DNA of 25,335 nucleotides, taken from contig JBEKLQ010000057.1 in assembly GCA_050010115.1 (NCBI GenBank), positions 1 to 25,335 on the forward strand, written 5' to 3'. The notes beneath the pieces are model-generated. The model was given only the letters and a program-made list of their open reading frames with translations. It did no database searches and was not told the DNA's origin. Source of the DNA: JAKACA01 sp050010115 (GTDB lineage Bacteria > Actinomycetota > Acidimicrobiia > Acidimicrobiales > Bog-793). The first letter of the stretch is position 1. Each line of letters starts with the position of its first letter. The position numbers and the translations under genes are program-made. Positions 7,636 to 16,570 of the stretch are shown here, one piece after another.

Positions 7636-8907
7636 GTGGCTCGCGGTTGGGGAAAGCCCGCCGTCGTCGGCGCCGAGGCGATCCGGATCGACTACGCCAA
7701 CCGGTCCTTCTCGGTCGGGGACGTTGTCGTCAAAGAGGGTGACGTCATCTCGATCGACGGGACGTCCGGCAAGGTCGTCCTCGGGCCGGTCCCGCTGACC
7801 GGGGCCGAGGCCCCTCCCGAGATGACCCAGATCCTGGCCTGGGCCGACGAGATCCGCGAGGGGCACCTCGGTGTGTGGGCGAATGCCGACACCGGGCCCG
7901 ATGCCGCCAACGCGCGGCGCCTCGGCGCCGAGGGGATCGGTCTGTGCCGGACCGAGCACATGTTCCTCGGCGAGGACCGCCTCCCCATCGTCCGCCGGAT
8001 GATCCTCGCTGAGACGCCGGAGGAGGAGACCGAGGCGCTCGAGGAGCTCCGGGTGGCGCAGCGAAGTGACTTCTACGACATCCTCGAGGCCATGGACGGC
8101 CTGCCCGTCGTGGTCCGGCTGCTCGATCCTCCGCTGCACGAGTTCCTGCCCGACGTCGAGCACCTGGCCGTGAAGGATGCCACCGAAGGCCTGTCGGCCA
8201 CGGAGCAACGCCTGTACGAAGCCGCCCGGGCCTGGCGGGAGGCCAACCCGATGCTCGGGACACGCGGCGTCCGGCTCGGCGTCCTCAAGCCGGGTCTGTA
8301 CGCCATGCAGGTGCGGGCCCTCATGGAGGCAGCGCTCGACCGGGTGCGCGCCGGTGGCCACCCGATCATCGAGGTGATGATCCCGCTCACGGTGACGCGC
8401 GCCGAGATGGCCCTGGCCCGTTCGTGGGTCACCGAGGCGATCGGAGCCGCTCAGGCCGGAGCTGAGGAGGATGCCGCACGGGTCGAGGTCGCCATCGGCA
8501 CGATGATCGAGACCCCGCGGGCCGCTCTCGTGGCCGGCGACATCGCCGAGGTTGCCGACTTCTTCTCCTTCGGCACGAACGATCTCACGCAGATGACGTT
8601 CGGATTCAGCCGGGACGACGTCGAGGGCCGGATGATGTCGACGTACCTCGAACTCGGCCTGCTCCCGGCGAACCCGTTCGAGAACATCGACGTGGTCGGT
8701 GTCGGCGAGCTCGTGCGCATCGCCGTCGAGCGCGGGCGGGCAGCCCGGCCCGGCCTCAAGTGCGGGGTGTGCGGGGAGCACGGGGGCGACCCGGCTTCGA
8801 TCCACCTGTTCTACGAGGTCGGCCTCAACTACGTCAGCTGCTCGCCGTACCGCGTTCCGGTTGCCCGGCTCGCCGCCGCCCAATCCGTGCTCGCCGCTTC
8901 GAAGTAG
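7636..8907 (+). CDS. ppdK: pyruvate phosphate dikinase, C-terminal part (interrupted gene)
   Basis: Continues the PPDK reading frame after the TAA. It contains the rest of the phosphohistidine domain (V-A-R-G-W-G-K-P-A-V-V-G-A) and the complete PEP/pyruvate-binding barrel: G-L-C-R-T-E-H-M-F, T-R-G-V-R-L-G, V-E-V-A-I-G-T-M-I-E-T-P-R-A, S-F-G-T-N-D-L-T-Q-M-T, and C-G-E-H-G-G-D-P with the barrel's catalytic Cys. The first possible start after the TAA is GTG 7636, which leaves the active-site His outside this product. Both parts together make 881 sense codons, normal for PPDK, and no other lesion is visible, so the damage is young or only apparent. The oxidoreductase start follows 8 bp after the TAG stop. 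Confidence 0.88.
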   Translation: MARGWGKPAVVGAEAIRIDYANRSFSVGDVVVKEGDVISIDGTSGKVVLGPVPLTGAEAPPEMTQILAWADEIREGHLGVWANADTGPDAANARRLGAEGIGLCRTEHMFLGEDRLPIVRRMILAETPEEETEALEELRVAQRSDFYDILEAMDGLPVVVRLLDPPLHEFLPDVEHLAVKDATEGLSATEQRLYEAARAWREANPMLGTRGVRLGVLKPGLYAMQVRALMEAALDRVRAGGHPIIEVMIPLTVTRAEMALARSWVTEAIGAAQAGAEEDAARVEVAIGTMIETPRAALVAGDIAEVADFFSFGTNDLTQMTFGFSRDDVEGRMMSTYLELGLLPANPFENIDVVGVGELVRIAVERGRAARPGLKCGVCGEHGGDPASIHLFYEVGLNYVSCSPYRVPVARLAAAQSVLAASK

Positions 8908-8915
8908 CCGCCCAC

Positions 8916-9761
8916 ATGCGCTACGGACTCTTCCTGCCGGCGATGGCGGAGTTCGCCGACCCTCACCGGGTTGCCGATCTCGCCGGCAAGGCGGAAGATA
9001 CCGGCTGGGACGGCTTCTTCCTGTGGGACCACATCGTCGCCGGGCCGGAGCGCCCCGTCGCCGACACGTGGGTCACACTCACCGCCGCGGCAGGAGCGAC
9101 GCGTACGATCCGGCTCGGTTCGATGGTGACGCCGTTGGCGAGACGCCGGCCTTGGGTGCTCGCACGCCAGCTGGCCACGCTCGATCACTTCTGCCGAGGG
9201 AGGCTTGTCGCCGGCATCGGGCTGGGCGACGACGGGTGGCAGGAGTTCAGCTCCTTCGCCGAGACGGTCGACCCGGTCGAGCGCGGCGAGCTGCTCGACG
9301 AGTCGCTCGAAGTGCTGCAGCAATGCCTGAGCGGCGAGCCTGTCGAGTACCACGGGGAGCGCCTCGACGTGACCTCCGTAGCATTCCTCCCGCGCCCGGT
9401 GCAGGACCCGATACCGATCTGGGCCGCTTGCCGATGGCCCCACCGCCGGCCGCTGGCTCGGGCAGCCCGGCTGCAGGGCATCTTCCCGATCTTCCCGTTC
9501 GACGGAGCGCCGGCCGCGCCCGATCCCCGCGAGGTTGCAACAATCCGGGGGGCGTTGGACCAGCTCGGCGTGCCTGGGCCGGAGAGTTACGACCTCGTCC
9601 TGCGCTACGCCGTCTCACTCGCGCCGCCAGGGACCACGGCGGCGACGGCAACGGCCCTCGAGGTGGCTGGTGCGACGTGGATCCTGGAGGGTTTCGGTCC
9701 TGGAGAGCCGCCTGCCAATGTCGTCGAGGAGATCGTCGCCGCTGGGCCGCCCGGCTCCTGA
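8916..9761 (+). CDS. luciferase-like (LLM) oxidoreductase, probably F420- or FMN-dependent
   Basis: A 281-residue cytoplasmic TIM-barrel oxidoreductase of the bacterial luciferase superfamily. The start M-R-Y-G-L-F-L-P, then D-G-F-F-L-W-D-H near residue 38, I-R-L-G-S-M-V-T-P-L-A-R-R-R-P, and G-R-L-V-A-G-I-G-L-G-D-D-G are family hallmarks. The actinobacterial setting favours F420 over FMN; the residues seen do not decide. I chose ATG 8916 because the homology begins there; the frame is open further upstream but overlaps ppdK. It begins 8 bp after the ppdK stop with no clear ribosome-binding site, so it is probably translated by coupling. Substrate unknown. At 281 residues it is short for the superfamily but has normal ends. 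Confidence 0.82.
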   Translation: MRYGLFLPAMAEFADPHRVADLAGKAEDTGWDGFFLWDHIVAGPERPVADTWVTLTAAAGATRTIRLGSMVTPLARRRPWVLARQLATLDHFCRGRLVAGIGLGDDGWQEFSSFAETVDPVERGELLDESLEVLQQCLSGEPVEYHGERLDVTSVAFLPRPVQDPIPIWAACRWPHRRPLARAARLQGIFPIFPFDGAPAAPDPREVATIRGALDQLGVPGPESYDLVLRYAVSLAPPGTTAATATALEVAGATWILEGFGPGEPPANVVEEIVAAGPPGS

Positions 9762-9816
9762 TCCTGCCCACGCCGACCCGGACCGGCACTTAGCGCCACC
9801 GCGTCGGACAAAGCGT

Positions 9817-9822
9817 TACGGT
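9817..9822 (+). promoter_or_regulatory. dnaG -10 box (leaderless start)
   Basis: TACGGT ends seven bases before the dnaG ATG at 9830, and no Shine-Dalgarno sequence lies between. This is the same arrangement as at glyS. No convincing -35 is visible. Confidence 0.45.
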
Positions 9823-9829
9823 GCGCCGG

Positions 9830-11841
9830 ATGGCTATTGATGACGAGGACGTCGCCCAGGTGCGGGCAGCGACAGACCTCGTGGCCCTCGTCGGCGAGTA
9901 CACGCCGCTCAAACGAGTCGGGCGGCGGTTCGTCGGCCTCTGCCCCTTCCACTCCGAGAAGAGCGCATCGTTCAGCGTGAACGGCGAGGAGGGCCTCTAC
10001 TACTGCTTCGGTTGCCAGGCCTCCGGCGACGCCATCACGTTCCTCCGAGCCATCGAGGGGTGCGACTTCGTCGAGGCGGTGGAACGCCTTGCCGCCCGGG
10101 CCGGCATCACCGTGCGCCACACGGCGGATGGGAAGGGGCAGCACGAACGGGACCAGCAACACGAGCTGAAAGAGGCGATGCGCCGCGCCGTCGCCTTCTA
10201 TCACGAGCGCCTGCTCAGCCACGCGGATGCTGCCCACGCCCGCCAATACCTCCGCTCGAGGGGGTACGACGGCGGCACCGTGAGGAAATTCGCACTCGGG
10301 TGGTCCCCCGAGCGGGGCAGCTCGCTCGTTCGGGCGATCGGGTTGAGCGCCGGCGTGCTCACCGCCGCCGGCCTTGCCCACGAGGGCAACTACGGCCTGC
10401 AGGACTCGTTCCGAGGTCGCGTGATGTTCCCGATCTTCGATCCGTCCGGCAACGCCATCGCCCTCGGTGGTCGCATCCTCCCCGGTGCCGGCTCCACTCC
10501 CCCGGGCCCCAAGTACCGCAACTCCAAAGAAACCCCCATCTACTCCAAACGCCGCACCCTCTACGGGCTCAACTGGGCGCGCCAGTCGATCGTCCAGACG
10601 GGTGAGATCGTCGTCTGCGAGGGCTACACCGACGTGATCGGGCTGTTCACCGCCGGCGTCCCGCGCGCGGTGGCCACCTGTGGGACATCGTTGACCGACG
10701 AGCACTTCCAGCTGATGGCGCGCTTCGGCAAGCGAGTCGTCCTGGCCTTCGACGCGGACGCGGCAGGACAGGCTGCCGCGTCGCGTTTCTACGAGTGGGA
10801 GCGCCGCCACGATCTCGAAGTTGCCGTCGCCCTCCTGCCGTCCGGGAGCGACCCCGGCGAGATGGCCCGGGAGGACCCTGACGGGTTGCGGGCGGCCGTC
10901 GAAGGGGCGCGGCCGTTCCTCGGGTTCCGCGTCGACCGCGCCCTCACCGCCGGGGATCTCCGGACACCCGAAGGCCGGGCCAGGGCAGCCGAGGCGGCGG
11001 TGGCGATGATCGCGGAGCACCCGAACGAGCTCGTGCGCGACCAGTACCTCGTGACGATCGCCGACCGCACGCGGATCGAGGTCGACCGCCTGCGGGACCG
11101 CCTCGAGCAAGCGGTCCGAGCCGTCCGGGACCCTCGTGCGACGGGAGGGGGCCGGGCTCCGCACGAGCGCGGAGCGCCGGGGAGACCGGGCTCCGACGCA
11201 CCGGGCGAAGACGACTACGACTCGTACGGCGACTACGGCGACAACGGCGACTACGAGGGCCACGGTGGCACGAACGGGCGGCTAGGCGGTACCGGTGATC
11301 GCAGCCCCGAGGCATGGCGGAGCGCCCGGGGCGAGCGACCCGGATCCGGGCGGCGCGGTGCCAACCGCTCCGGCCAACGAGCCGGGCTGCAAGCGTTGAC
11401 GCTCGCGATCCATGCGCCCGCCCTGATGGCCGGCCGGCTCGACGAGTCATTGTTCGCCGATCCTGTGCAGCAGGAGGCCTACCTCGCCCTTGCCGGTGCC
11501 GCCAGCCTCCACGAGGCGATCGAGAACGCCGGTGGGCAGGCTGCCGATTTGTTGCTCCAGCTCGCAGTCGGCGAGCCCCAGTCCGATCCTGACCACACGA
11601 TCGTGGCGCTCGTCCGCGCGGCTGCTGCTCGGGCGCTCGTGGATCTCGAAGCCGAAGCCCGCGCTGCCGACGCCGCTGGCGACGCCGCACGCCTCGGGTC
11701 GGTTGCCAGCGGGATCGCCTACCTGAAGACGGAGCTCGAGGTGATCGGCGACCCGGGAGTGAACCAGACCCCGCCCCGTCCCGTGATCGACGCGGGGGAC
11801 CGGTTGTTAGGGTGGCTGGTGGGTCGCCGAAGGGAGGGCGC

Positions 11842-11845
<4 letters not shown>
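9830..11845 (+). CDS. dnaG: DNA primase
   Basis: Makes the RNA primers for chromosome replication and works with the replicative helicase. The 671-residue protein has an N-terminal CHC2 zinc ribbon (Cys38, His41, Cys59, Cys62), the primase catalytic core, and a Toprim domain with Glu264 in V-C-E-G-Y-T-D-V and acidic D308-A-D310. A C-terminal helicase-binding domain follows. Between core and C-terminal domain (residues ~435-525) is a long disordered linker with a Tyr/Asp/Gly stretch (Y-G-D-Y-G-D-N-G-D-Y), longer than usual. GTG 9821 is an alternative start, but the -10 box ends at 9822, which would place that codon outside the transcript. The stop overlaps the sigma factor start by 4 bases, so the two genes form one unit, as in the dnaG-rpoD operon of E. 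coli. Confidence 0.95.
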
Positions 11846-12882
<1,037 letters not shown>

Positions 12883-12884
12883 GT

Positions 12885-12965
12885 CCCTCCGTAGCCCTCG
12901 TCTCGGGCATGTGAGTCTCGGGCGGCGCGACTGCCGTGCTCAGTGTCGGCACCGCACGACGGAGG
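12885..12965. terminator. possible end-of-transcript structure after rpoD
   Basis: CCTCCGT (12886-12892) is complementary to ACGGAGG (12959-12965), and TGCCG/CGGCA form a smaller hairpin inside. The stretch lies between the convergent rpoD and small membrane protein genes, where a two-way terminator would be expected. There is no T-run, so the call is weak. Confidence 0.25.
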
Positions 12966-12968
12966 CCC

Positions 12969-13304
12969 CTAAGCCGAGTCCCGCCGAGGCTCACTCCGTG
13001 ATCGGTCGGCCGCCGGCGTGGCCAGGGCATCTCGTACCGAGGACCCGACGAGGTCAGCGATCTTGGCGCGAGCTGTCACGCCGATCTGCCCCTCGAGAAT
13101 GTCGTTGAAGCGGTGCCGGGCGAGCTCGCCGAACGCACGGATCTTCTCGGCCGTCACCTCCGCGTTGATGGCGTCAGCCCGGGAGCCCATGGCACGTGGC
13201 GCGCCGGAGTGCGGTTGGATACCGGTCCGGCGAAGTTGCGCGGTCTTGTTGGCCGCCCACAGACCCACGGCGCACCCAGCGACAAAACCAGCCTTGAAGC
13301 GCAT
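12969..13304 (-). CDS. small membrane-anchored protein of unknown function
   Basis: I do not recognise a named family. The 111-residue product starts M-R-F-K-A-G-F-V-A-G-C-A-V-G-L-W-A, one short Gly/Ala-rich hydrophobic segment as seen in YtxH-like proteins. A basic, helical tail follows, with A-E-K-I-R-A-F-G-E-L-A-R-H-R-F-N-D-I-L-E-G in the middle and a charged end. It is most likely a single-pass membrane or membrane-attached protein with its tail in the cytoplasm. I chose ATG 13304 because AAGG lies seven bases upstream and the hydrophobic segment begins there; the frame is open to 13556, but that extension overlaps the divergent DUF2510 gene and looks non-coding. Confidence 0.6.
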   Translation of the reverse strand: MRFKAGFVAGCAVGLWAANKTAQLRRTGIQPHSGAPRAMGSRADAINAEVTAEKIRAFGELARHRFNDILEGQIGVTARAKIADLVGSSVRDALATPAADRSRSEPRRDSA

Positions 13305-13417
13305 CGGTGCCTTTTTACCCGCCACACGCCGCGCCCGCCACCCGGCGGGCCAGTCACCCTCGCTCACCTCGCCCGGCATACGCCGCGATGGATGGCAAGC
13401 TCCCGCCGAGTCGCGCC

Positions 13418-13423
13418 TAGGCT
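13418..13423 (+). promoter_or_regulatory. -10 box of the DUF2510 protein gene
   Basis: TAGGCT ends nine bases before the ATG at 13433, so the transcript should have a leader of only about two bases. No ribosome-binding site fits in that space. Confidence 0.45.
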
Positions 13424-13432
13424 CGGGGCGAA

Positions 13433-14650
13433 ATGGATACCGCAGCGATACCCGCGTCAGCAGGTCGGCGCGTCGGCGGTGCGATCTCTCGACGGATGCC
13501 ACGCGCGCTCGTTGGCGGGCTCGCAGTCCTGGGATTACTGCTGCTGGTGTCATCACCGGCTTCAGCAGCTGGCGACCCGACGGTCGATCACTACATCTTG
13601 TCGAATCCCGTGCCAGGCTGGACCCAGGTGTCCAGCGCTGACGAGAAGGCCGCCCTCGTAGCGGCTGAGGCCGTCGTCTCGTCGGTGGAACACCAGACCA
13701 TCACGATCGCGGGCGAAGGCTGGCAGTCCTCGGACAGCGCCGGGCACCTCGCGGTCGTGCTCATCGCATTCCCCCACACCGCCACACTGACGCCGGGGCC
13801 AGCGGGCACGCCAGGCGGCGCCGTCGGCCAGCTCTGCGGTGCGCCCGCGGGAGTCCAAGCGTCGCTTTCCGTACCGGGTGTGCCTGACTCCGCGATCCAG
13901 ACCTGCCCTGCCGACGGCGTGTCGGGCGGTGTCATCACCACCTACGTCATGTGGGTGCAGGGCAACGTCATCGGTTTGACGGAGGGCTCCGGCCTGTCAG
14001 CCAAAGTCGTGAGCCAGATCGCCCAACGTGAATCGGCGATGGTGCCGGCCTCCGGAATCTCCCTTCCGAGCGGGCTGAGCACGCTCGAGATCGGGGCGAT
14101 CGCCGGCGGTGCGGTTCTCGTCGTGGCGGCGGTGGTCATCCTCGTCGTGCGGTCCCGGCGCTCGAAGCAGCCGGCGTGGTCGGCCGCAGCCGGGGCCACT
14201 GGACCGCCGGGCGCAACCGGCCACCCCACGGACCAGGGTTGGGGTTGGGAGTCCTACCCGACGGCTGTCAACACCAGCGCCGGGGGTGCGACGTCAGGCT
14301 GGCAGCCCTACCCGACGGCTGTCGACACCAGCGCCGGCGGTGCGGCGTCAGGCTGGCAGCCCTACCCGACGGCTGTCGACACCAGCGCCGGCGGTGCCGG
14401 CCAGCAGCCCTGGTCGGCATCGCGCGGCCAGCGCGCGGGGGAGCACGGATCGGCGCAGGGCGCCGGGATGGCGCCCTATCGAGACCCGAGGATCCGCCAA
14501 CCGGCGGCAGGAGAGGTTGCTCCGGCAACAGCGCCTGACTGGTACCCGATCGACGGCAACCCGTATCTGCTGGCCTACTGGGACGGGAGCGCCTGGACAG
14601 CCCGGAGGCGCTGGGACGGCGCTCAATGGGTCGACGAGCCGGAGGCCTGA
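13433..14650 (+). CDS. secreted/membrane protein with cytoplasmic 18-residue repeats and DUF2510 domain
   Basis: A 405-residue protein with a clear layout. A signal peptide or first membrane helix ends near A-S-A-A (residue 46). An extracellular domain (~47-215) of unknown fold follows; it has two Cys (in Q-L-C-G-A and Q-T-C-P-A) that may form a disulfide. A membrane helix (~220-240) ends in R-S-R-R, so the tail should be cytoplasmic. The tail has three 18-residue repeats G-W-x-x-Y-P-T-A-V-x-T-S-A-G-G-A (271-324). A C-terminal DUF2510 motif (~368-400; D-W-Y-P, then Y-W-D-G-S-A-W-T) closes it. DUF2510 is a short Trp-rich domain common at the ends of actinobacterial membrane proteins; its role is not established. 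No operon partner is evident. Confidence 0.8.
   Translation: MDTAAIPASAGRRVGGAISRRMPRALVGGLAVLGLLLLVSSPASAAGDPTVDHYILSNPVPGWTQVSSADEKAALVAAEAVVSSVEHQTITIAGEGWQSSDSAGHLAVVLIAFPHTATLTPGPAGTPGGAVGQLCGAPAGVQASLSVPGVPDSAIQTCPADGVSGGVITTYVMWVQGNVIGLTEGSGLSAKVVSQIAQRESAMVPASGISLPSGLSTLEIGAIAGGAVLVVAAVVILVVRSRRSKQPAWSAAAGATGPPGATGHPTDQGWGWESYPTAVNTSAGGATSGWQPYPTAVDTSAGGAASGWQPYPTAVDTSAGGAGQQPWSASRGQRAGEHGSAQGAGMAPYRDPRIRQPAAGEVAPATAPDWYPIDGNPYLLAYWDGSAWTARRRWDGAQWVDEPEA
14243..14404 (+). repeat. three tandem 54-bp coding repeats
   Basis: Units begin at 14243, 14297 and 14351, each exactly 54 bp, so the frame is kept. The second and third copies are nearly identical in DNA and the first has drifted, which suggests a recent duplication. 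Each unit encodes 18 residues of the cytoplasmic tail of the DUF2510 protein. Confidence 0.9.
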
Positions 14651-14696
14651 GACCGCCTCAGTGGCATGCGCTTTCTTTGGGGCTGCTGGCGACAGA

Positions 14697-14702
14697 TAGG
14701 AT
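14697..14702 (+). promoter_or_regulatory. possible -10 box of the tRNA-Asn gene
   Basis: TAGGAT lies 42 bp upstream of the tRNA 5' end. No good -35 is visible, so the call rests on the hexamer and its place between a stop codon and the tRNA. Confidence 0.3.
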
Positions 14703-14744
14703 GAAGGTCTCTTCCGCCAGGCCTTCGGGGCGCGGGAGCGGCAT

Positions 14745-14816
14745 TCCGGGGTAGCTCAATGGCAGAGCACGCGGCTGTTAACCGTGTGGTTGAGAGTTCG
14801 AGTCTCTCCCCCGGAG
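14745..14816 (+). tRNA. tRNA-Asn, anticodon GTT
   Basis: The acceptor arms TCCGGGG (14745-14751) and CCCCGGA (14809-14815) pair over seven bases. The D arm, the anticodon stem CGCGG/CCGTG with loop CTGTTAA, and the T arm GAGAG/CTCTC with loop TTCGAGT are all present. The anticodon GTT is at 14777-14779. The discriminator base is G, and CCA is not encoded, so it must be added after transcription. Confidence 0.96.
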
Positions 14817-15151
14817 CTCATGACCGGCCTTCGGCGGGCACGGCCACTGGCCTGGATCGCTTGCCAGAGAGGTCAGGGTGCTGACGGCCGGGCCTCCGGG
14901 GGGACGCCAGCTCCCCCGCGAGGGTGAAGGGAGGGCGAGAGGCGGAGGCCCGGCCCGTCAGCAGGTCTGGAGCGGCTCCTTCCTGTCTTGCCCGGAGTGC
15001 AGCCGGACGGAGGAAGGGTGCACCGGAATCATCGGGCCGGACCACTCACCCGCAGCGACACAATGCCCCAAAGTGTCGATCGGACGACATGATCCAGCCC
15101 GAGGGCAGTGAGCGACCGTGCGGGTCGCCGTAAGCGCCGGCCGGATGGCAC
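14817..15151. other. gene-free stretch with a large stem-loop
   Basis: I see no convincing gene in these 335 bp between tRNA-Asn and the convergent serpin gene. Its main content is the strong inverted repeat at 14879-14963. Short open frames exist on both strands but have no ribosome-binding site or recognisable product. Confidence 0.5.
14872..14963. ncRNA. candidate structured RNA or element: 20-bp stem with competing hairpin
   Basis: The arm at 14879-14898 is complementary to 14943-14963 over 20 pairs with one bulged base. The 44-base loop contains a second hairpin (GGGGGA/TCCCCC). The first bases of the left arm can instead pair with the sequence just before it (GTCAG-GGTG-CTGAC, 14872-14885), so two exclusive folds exist. 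It may be a terminator for one or both convergent transcripts, a small RNA, or the remains of a mobile element. Confidence 0.4.
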
Positions 15152-16570
15152 TCATGAGGCGCTCGGATTCGTGATGACCGCGTCGAACAAAATCGCTCCG
15201 GTGGCCTTGTCCCGGATGACGAAGATGAACGGGTGGTCGAATGAGATGGTCGTCACGTGGCCGCTAGAGGAGACGGCCCTCGTCGCGGCTCCTGATGCTG
15301 CGCTGGCGTCGGTGCCGTACCGGCCGACGCTCAACTGATCGCTCTGCGCCACGGCCTCAAGCTCCAGCCGAGCCCGTGCCATGCCCCCGAAATCGGCGCT
15401 CGAGTTGAACGCGTCGGCGATCCCGAGGGCTCGCAGGGTGCCGTCGAGATTGACGTTGGAGCCAACAGAGAAGGTCGGCATGGTCAGCGAGACGAGGCCG
15501 ACGCGGAAGTTCTTCGCGAGCTGATCGAGAGAAGCTGGCGTGAGCGTGCTCACGAGTGAAGAAATCGACCCGGTGGTCGGCTCAATCGCGACCGCCTCGA
15601 AGCGCCCACCGGCGTAGGGCAGCACCACGCCCTCCATCTGCGTGCTGGAGACGTACTGGATGTCCGCGGTAAGGAGCTTCATCATCGGCACGCGAGCCGG
15701 ATGACCGTCCGTAGTGACGAACTCGCCACGGCTCGTCAGCCGAGCCGGGAACACCACGTTGGGACCCCAGGCAGCGGAGAATCGCATGGCGTCCGCCATC
15801 ACCAGCTCGGTCGAGCTCGACAGTGATCCCGGGCCGAACAGTGGGCTCGCGGCGCCCGTCACCTGCTGCACCCAGTTGTTGATCACATTGATCGCCGAAC
15901 CGTTCGTGGCTCTGAAATCGACGGTCGTGACACGAGCCCCGTAGTTCGACATCAGCGCGTCCTTGAACCCCGTCAGTACGTTCAACGACTGCTGCACGAA
16001 CACGGCGTTGCGGTCGACAAGCTGAACGTGCGCTGCGGCGGCGTCTGATGCGAGCTGCGCGGTCAGGGCGTTCCAACCGCTGGCTTGCTGTTGTGCGTTC
16101 AAGCTGCTGCTGCCCAGCGCTGCGGCGATCTCGTGCTCGGTGGTGCCACGGGCGCCGAGTTCGAGCATCGACAGCGTGGTAGCGAGGCTTTCCGGCGACA
16201 CGACGACGTTGCTCGTCGGGGCTTGCGCCAGGATCACCTTGGTGAGCGCCAGAGCGAAACGCTGCTCGGCAGACTCAACCGTCACCTGGTTCGGTGAGCC
16301 CGGCGCCACGGCCTGCCGGCGGACCGCGCTGGCGGCCTGGCCCTTCGTCACTCCTGGGTGGTGGGCCGGAGTGTTCGGGAGGGCCGCGAACGACACGGCG
16401 ACCGCGAGGGCCACCACCGTCGATACCGACCCCACGACCGCTCGGCGCCGGCGGCGCCGAGCGGTCGCCGCCCTGCGAAGCTCCAATGGCGGAGTCCATT
16501 GAACCCTCTTCGTTGCGGCCGCGTACCGGTCGAAGGCTGCGCTCAGCCGGTCGTCCTCGTCAGTCGTCAC
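15152..16570 (-). CDS. membrane-tethered serpin, candidate anti-sigma partner of the ECF sigma factor
   Basis: A 472-residue serine protease inhibitor on a membrane anchor. Residues 1-43 are cytoplasmic and end in six Arg. Residues 44-64 are one membrane helix, so the rest should be outside. Serpin landmarks follow in order: N-V-V-V-S-P-E-S-L-A-T-T-L-S-M-L-E-L-G-A-R-G-T-T-type helix B, R-V-P-M-M-K, V-V-L-P-Y, L-T-M-P-T-F, G-I-A-D-A-F, D-F-G-G-M, then a reactive loop and F-D-H-P-F-I-F-V-I-R-D. The hinge G-T-D-A-S-A-A-S (419-426) has the small residues an inhibitory serpin needs; counting from it puts the cleaved bond near Val433-Ser434, though loop length makes this uncertain. The GTG start overlaps the sigma gene by 11 bases behind GGAGG. 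The short cytoplasmic tail plus one helix is the plan of membrane anti-sigma factors, but no known anti-sigma motif is visible. Confidence 0.88.
   Translation of the reverse strand: MTTDEDDRLSAAFDRYAAATKRVQWTPPLELRRAATARRRRRRAVVGSVSTVVALAVAVSFAALPNTPAHHPGVTKGQAASAVRRQAVAPGSPNQVTVESAEQRFALALTKVILAQAPTSNVVVSPESLATTLSMLELGARGTTEHEIAAALGSSSLNAQQQASGWNALTAQLASDAAAAHVQLVDRNAVFVQQSLNVLTGFKDALMSNYGARVTTVDFRATNGSAINVINNWVQQVTGAASPLFGPGSLSSSTELVMADAMRFSAAWGPNVVFPARLTSRGEFVTTDGHPARVPMMKLLTADIQYVSSTQMEGVVLPYAGGRFEAVAIEPTTGSISSLVSTLTPASLDQLAKNFRVGLVSLTMPTFSVGSNVNLDGTLRALGIADAFNSSADFGGMARARLELEAVAQSDQLSVGRYGTDASAASGAATRAVSSSGHVTTISFDHPFIFVIRDKATGAILFDAVITNPSAS

Noticed and set aside
7456..8883. 475-codon minus-strand open frame opposite the PPDK gene
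   Set aside because: The plus strand encodes unmistakable PPDK motifs over the same stretch; the reverse product is compositionally biased and has no family features.
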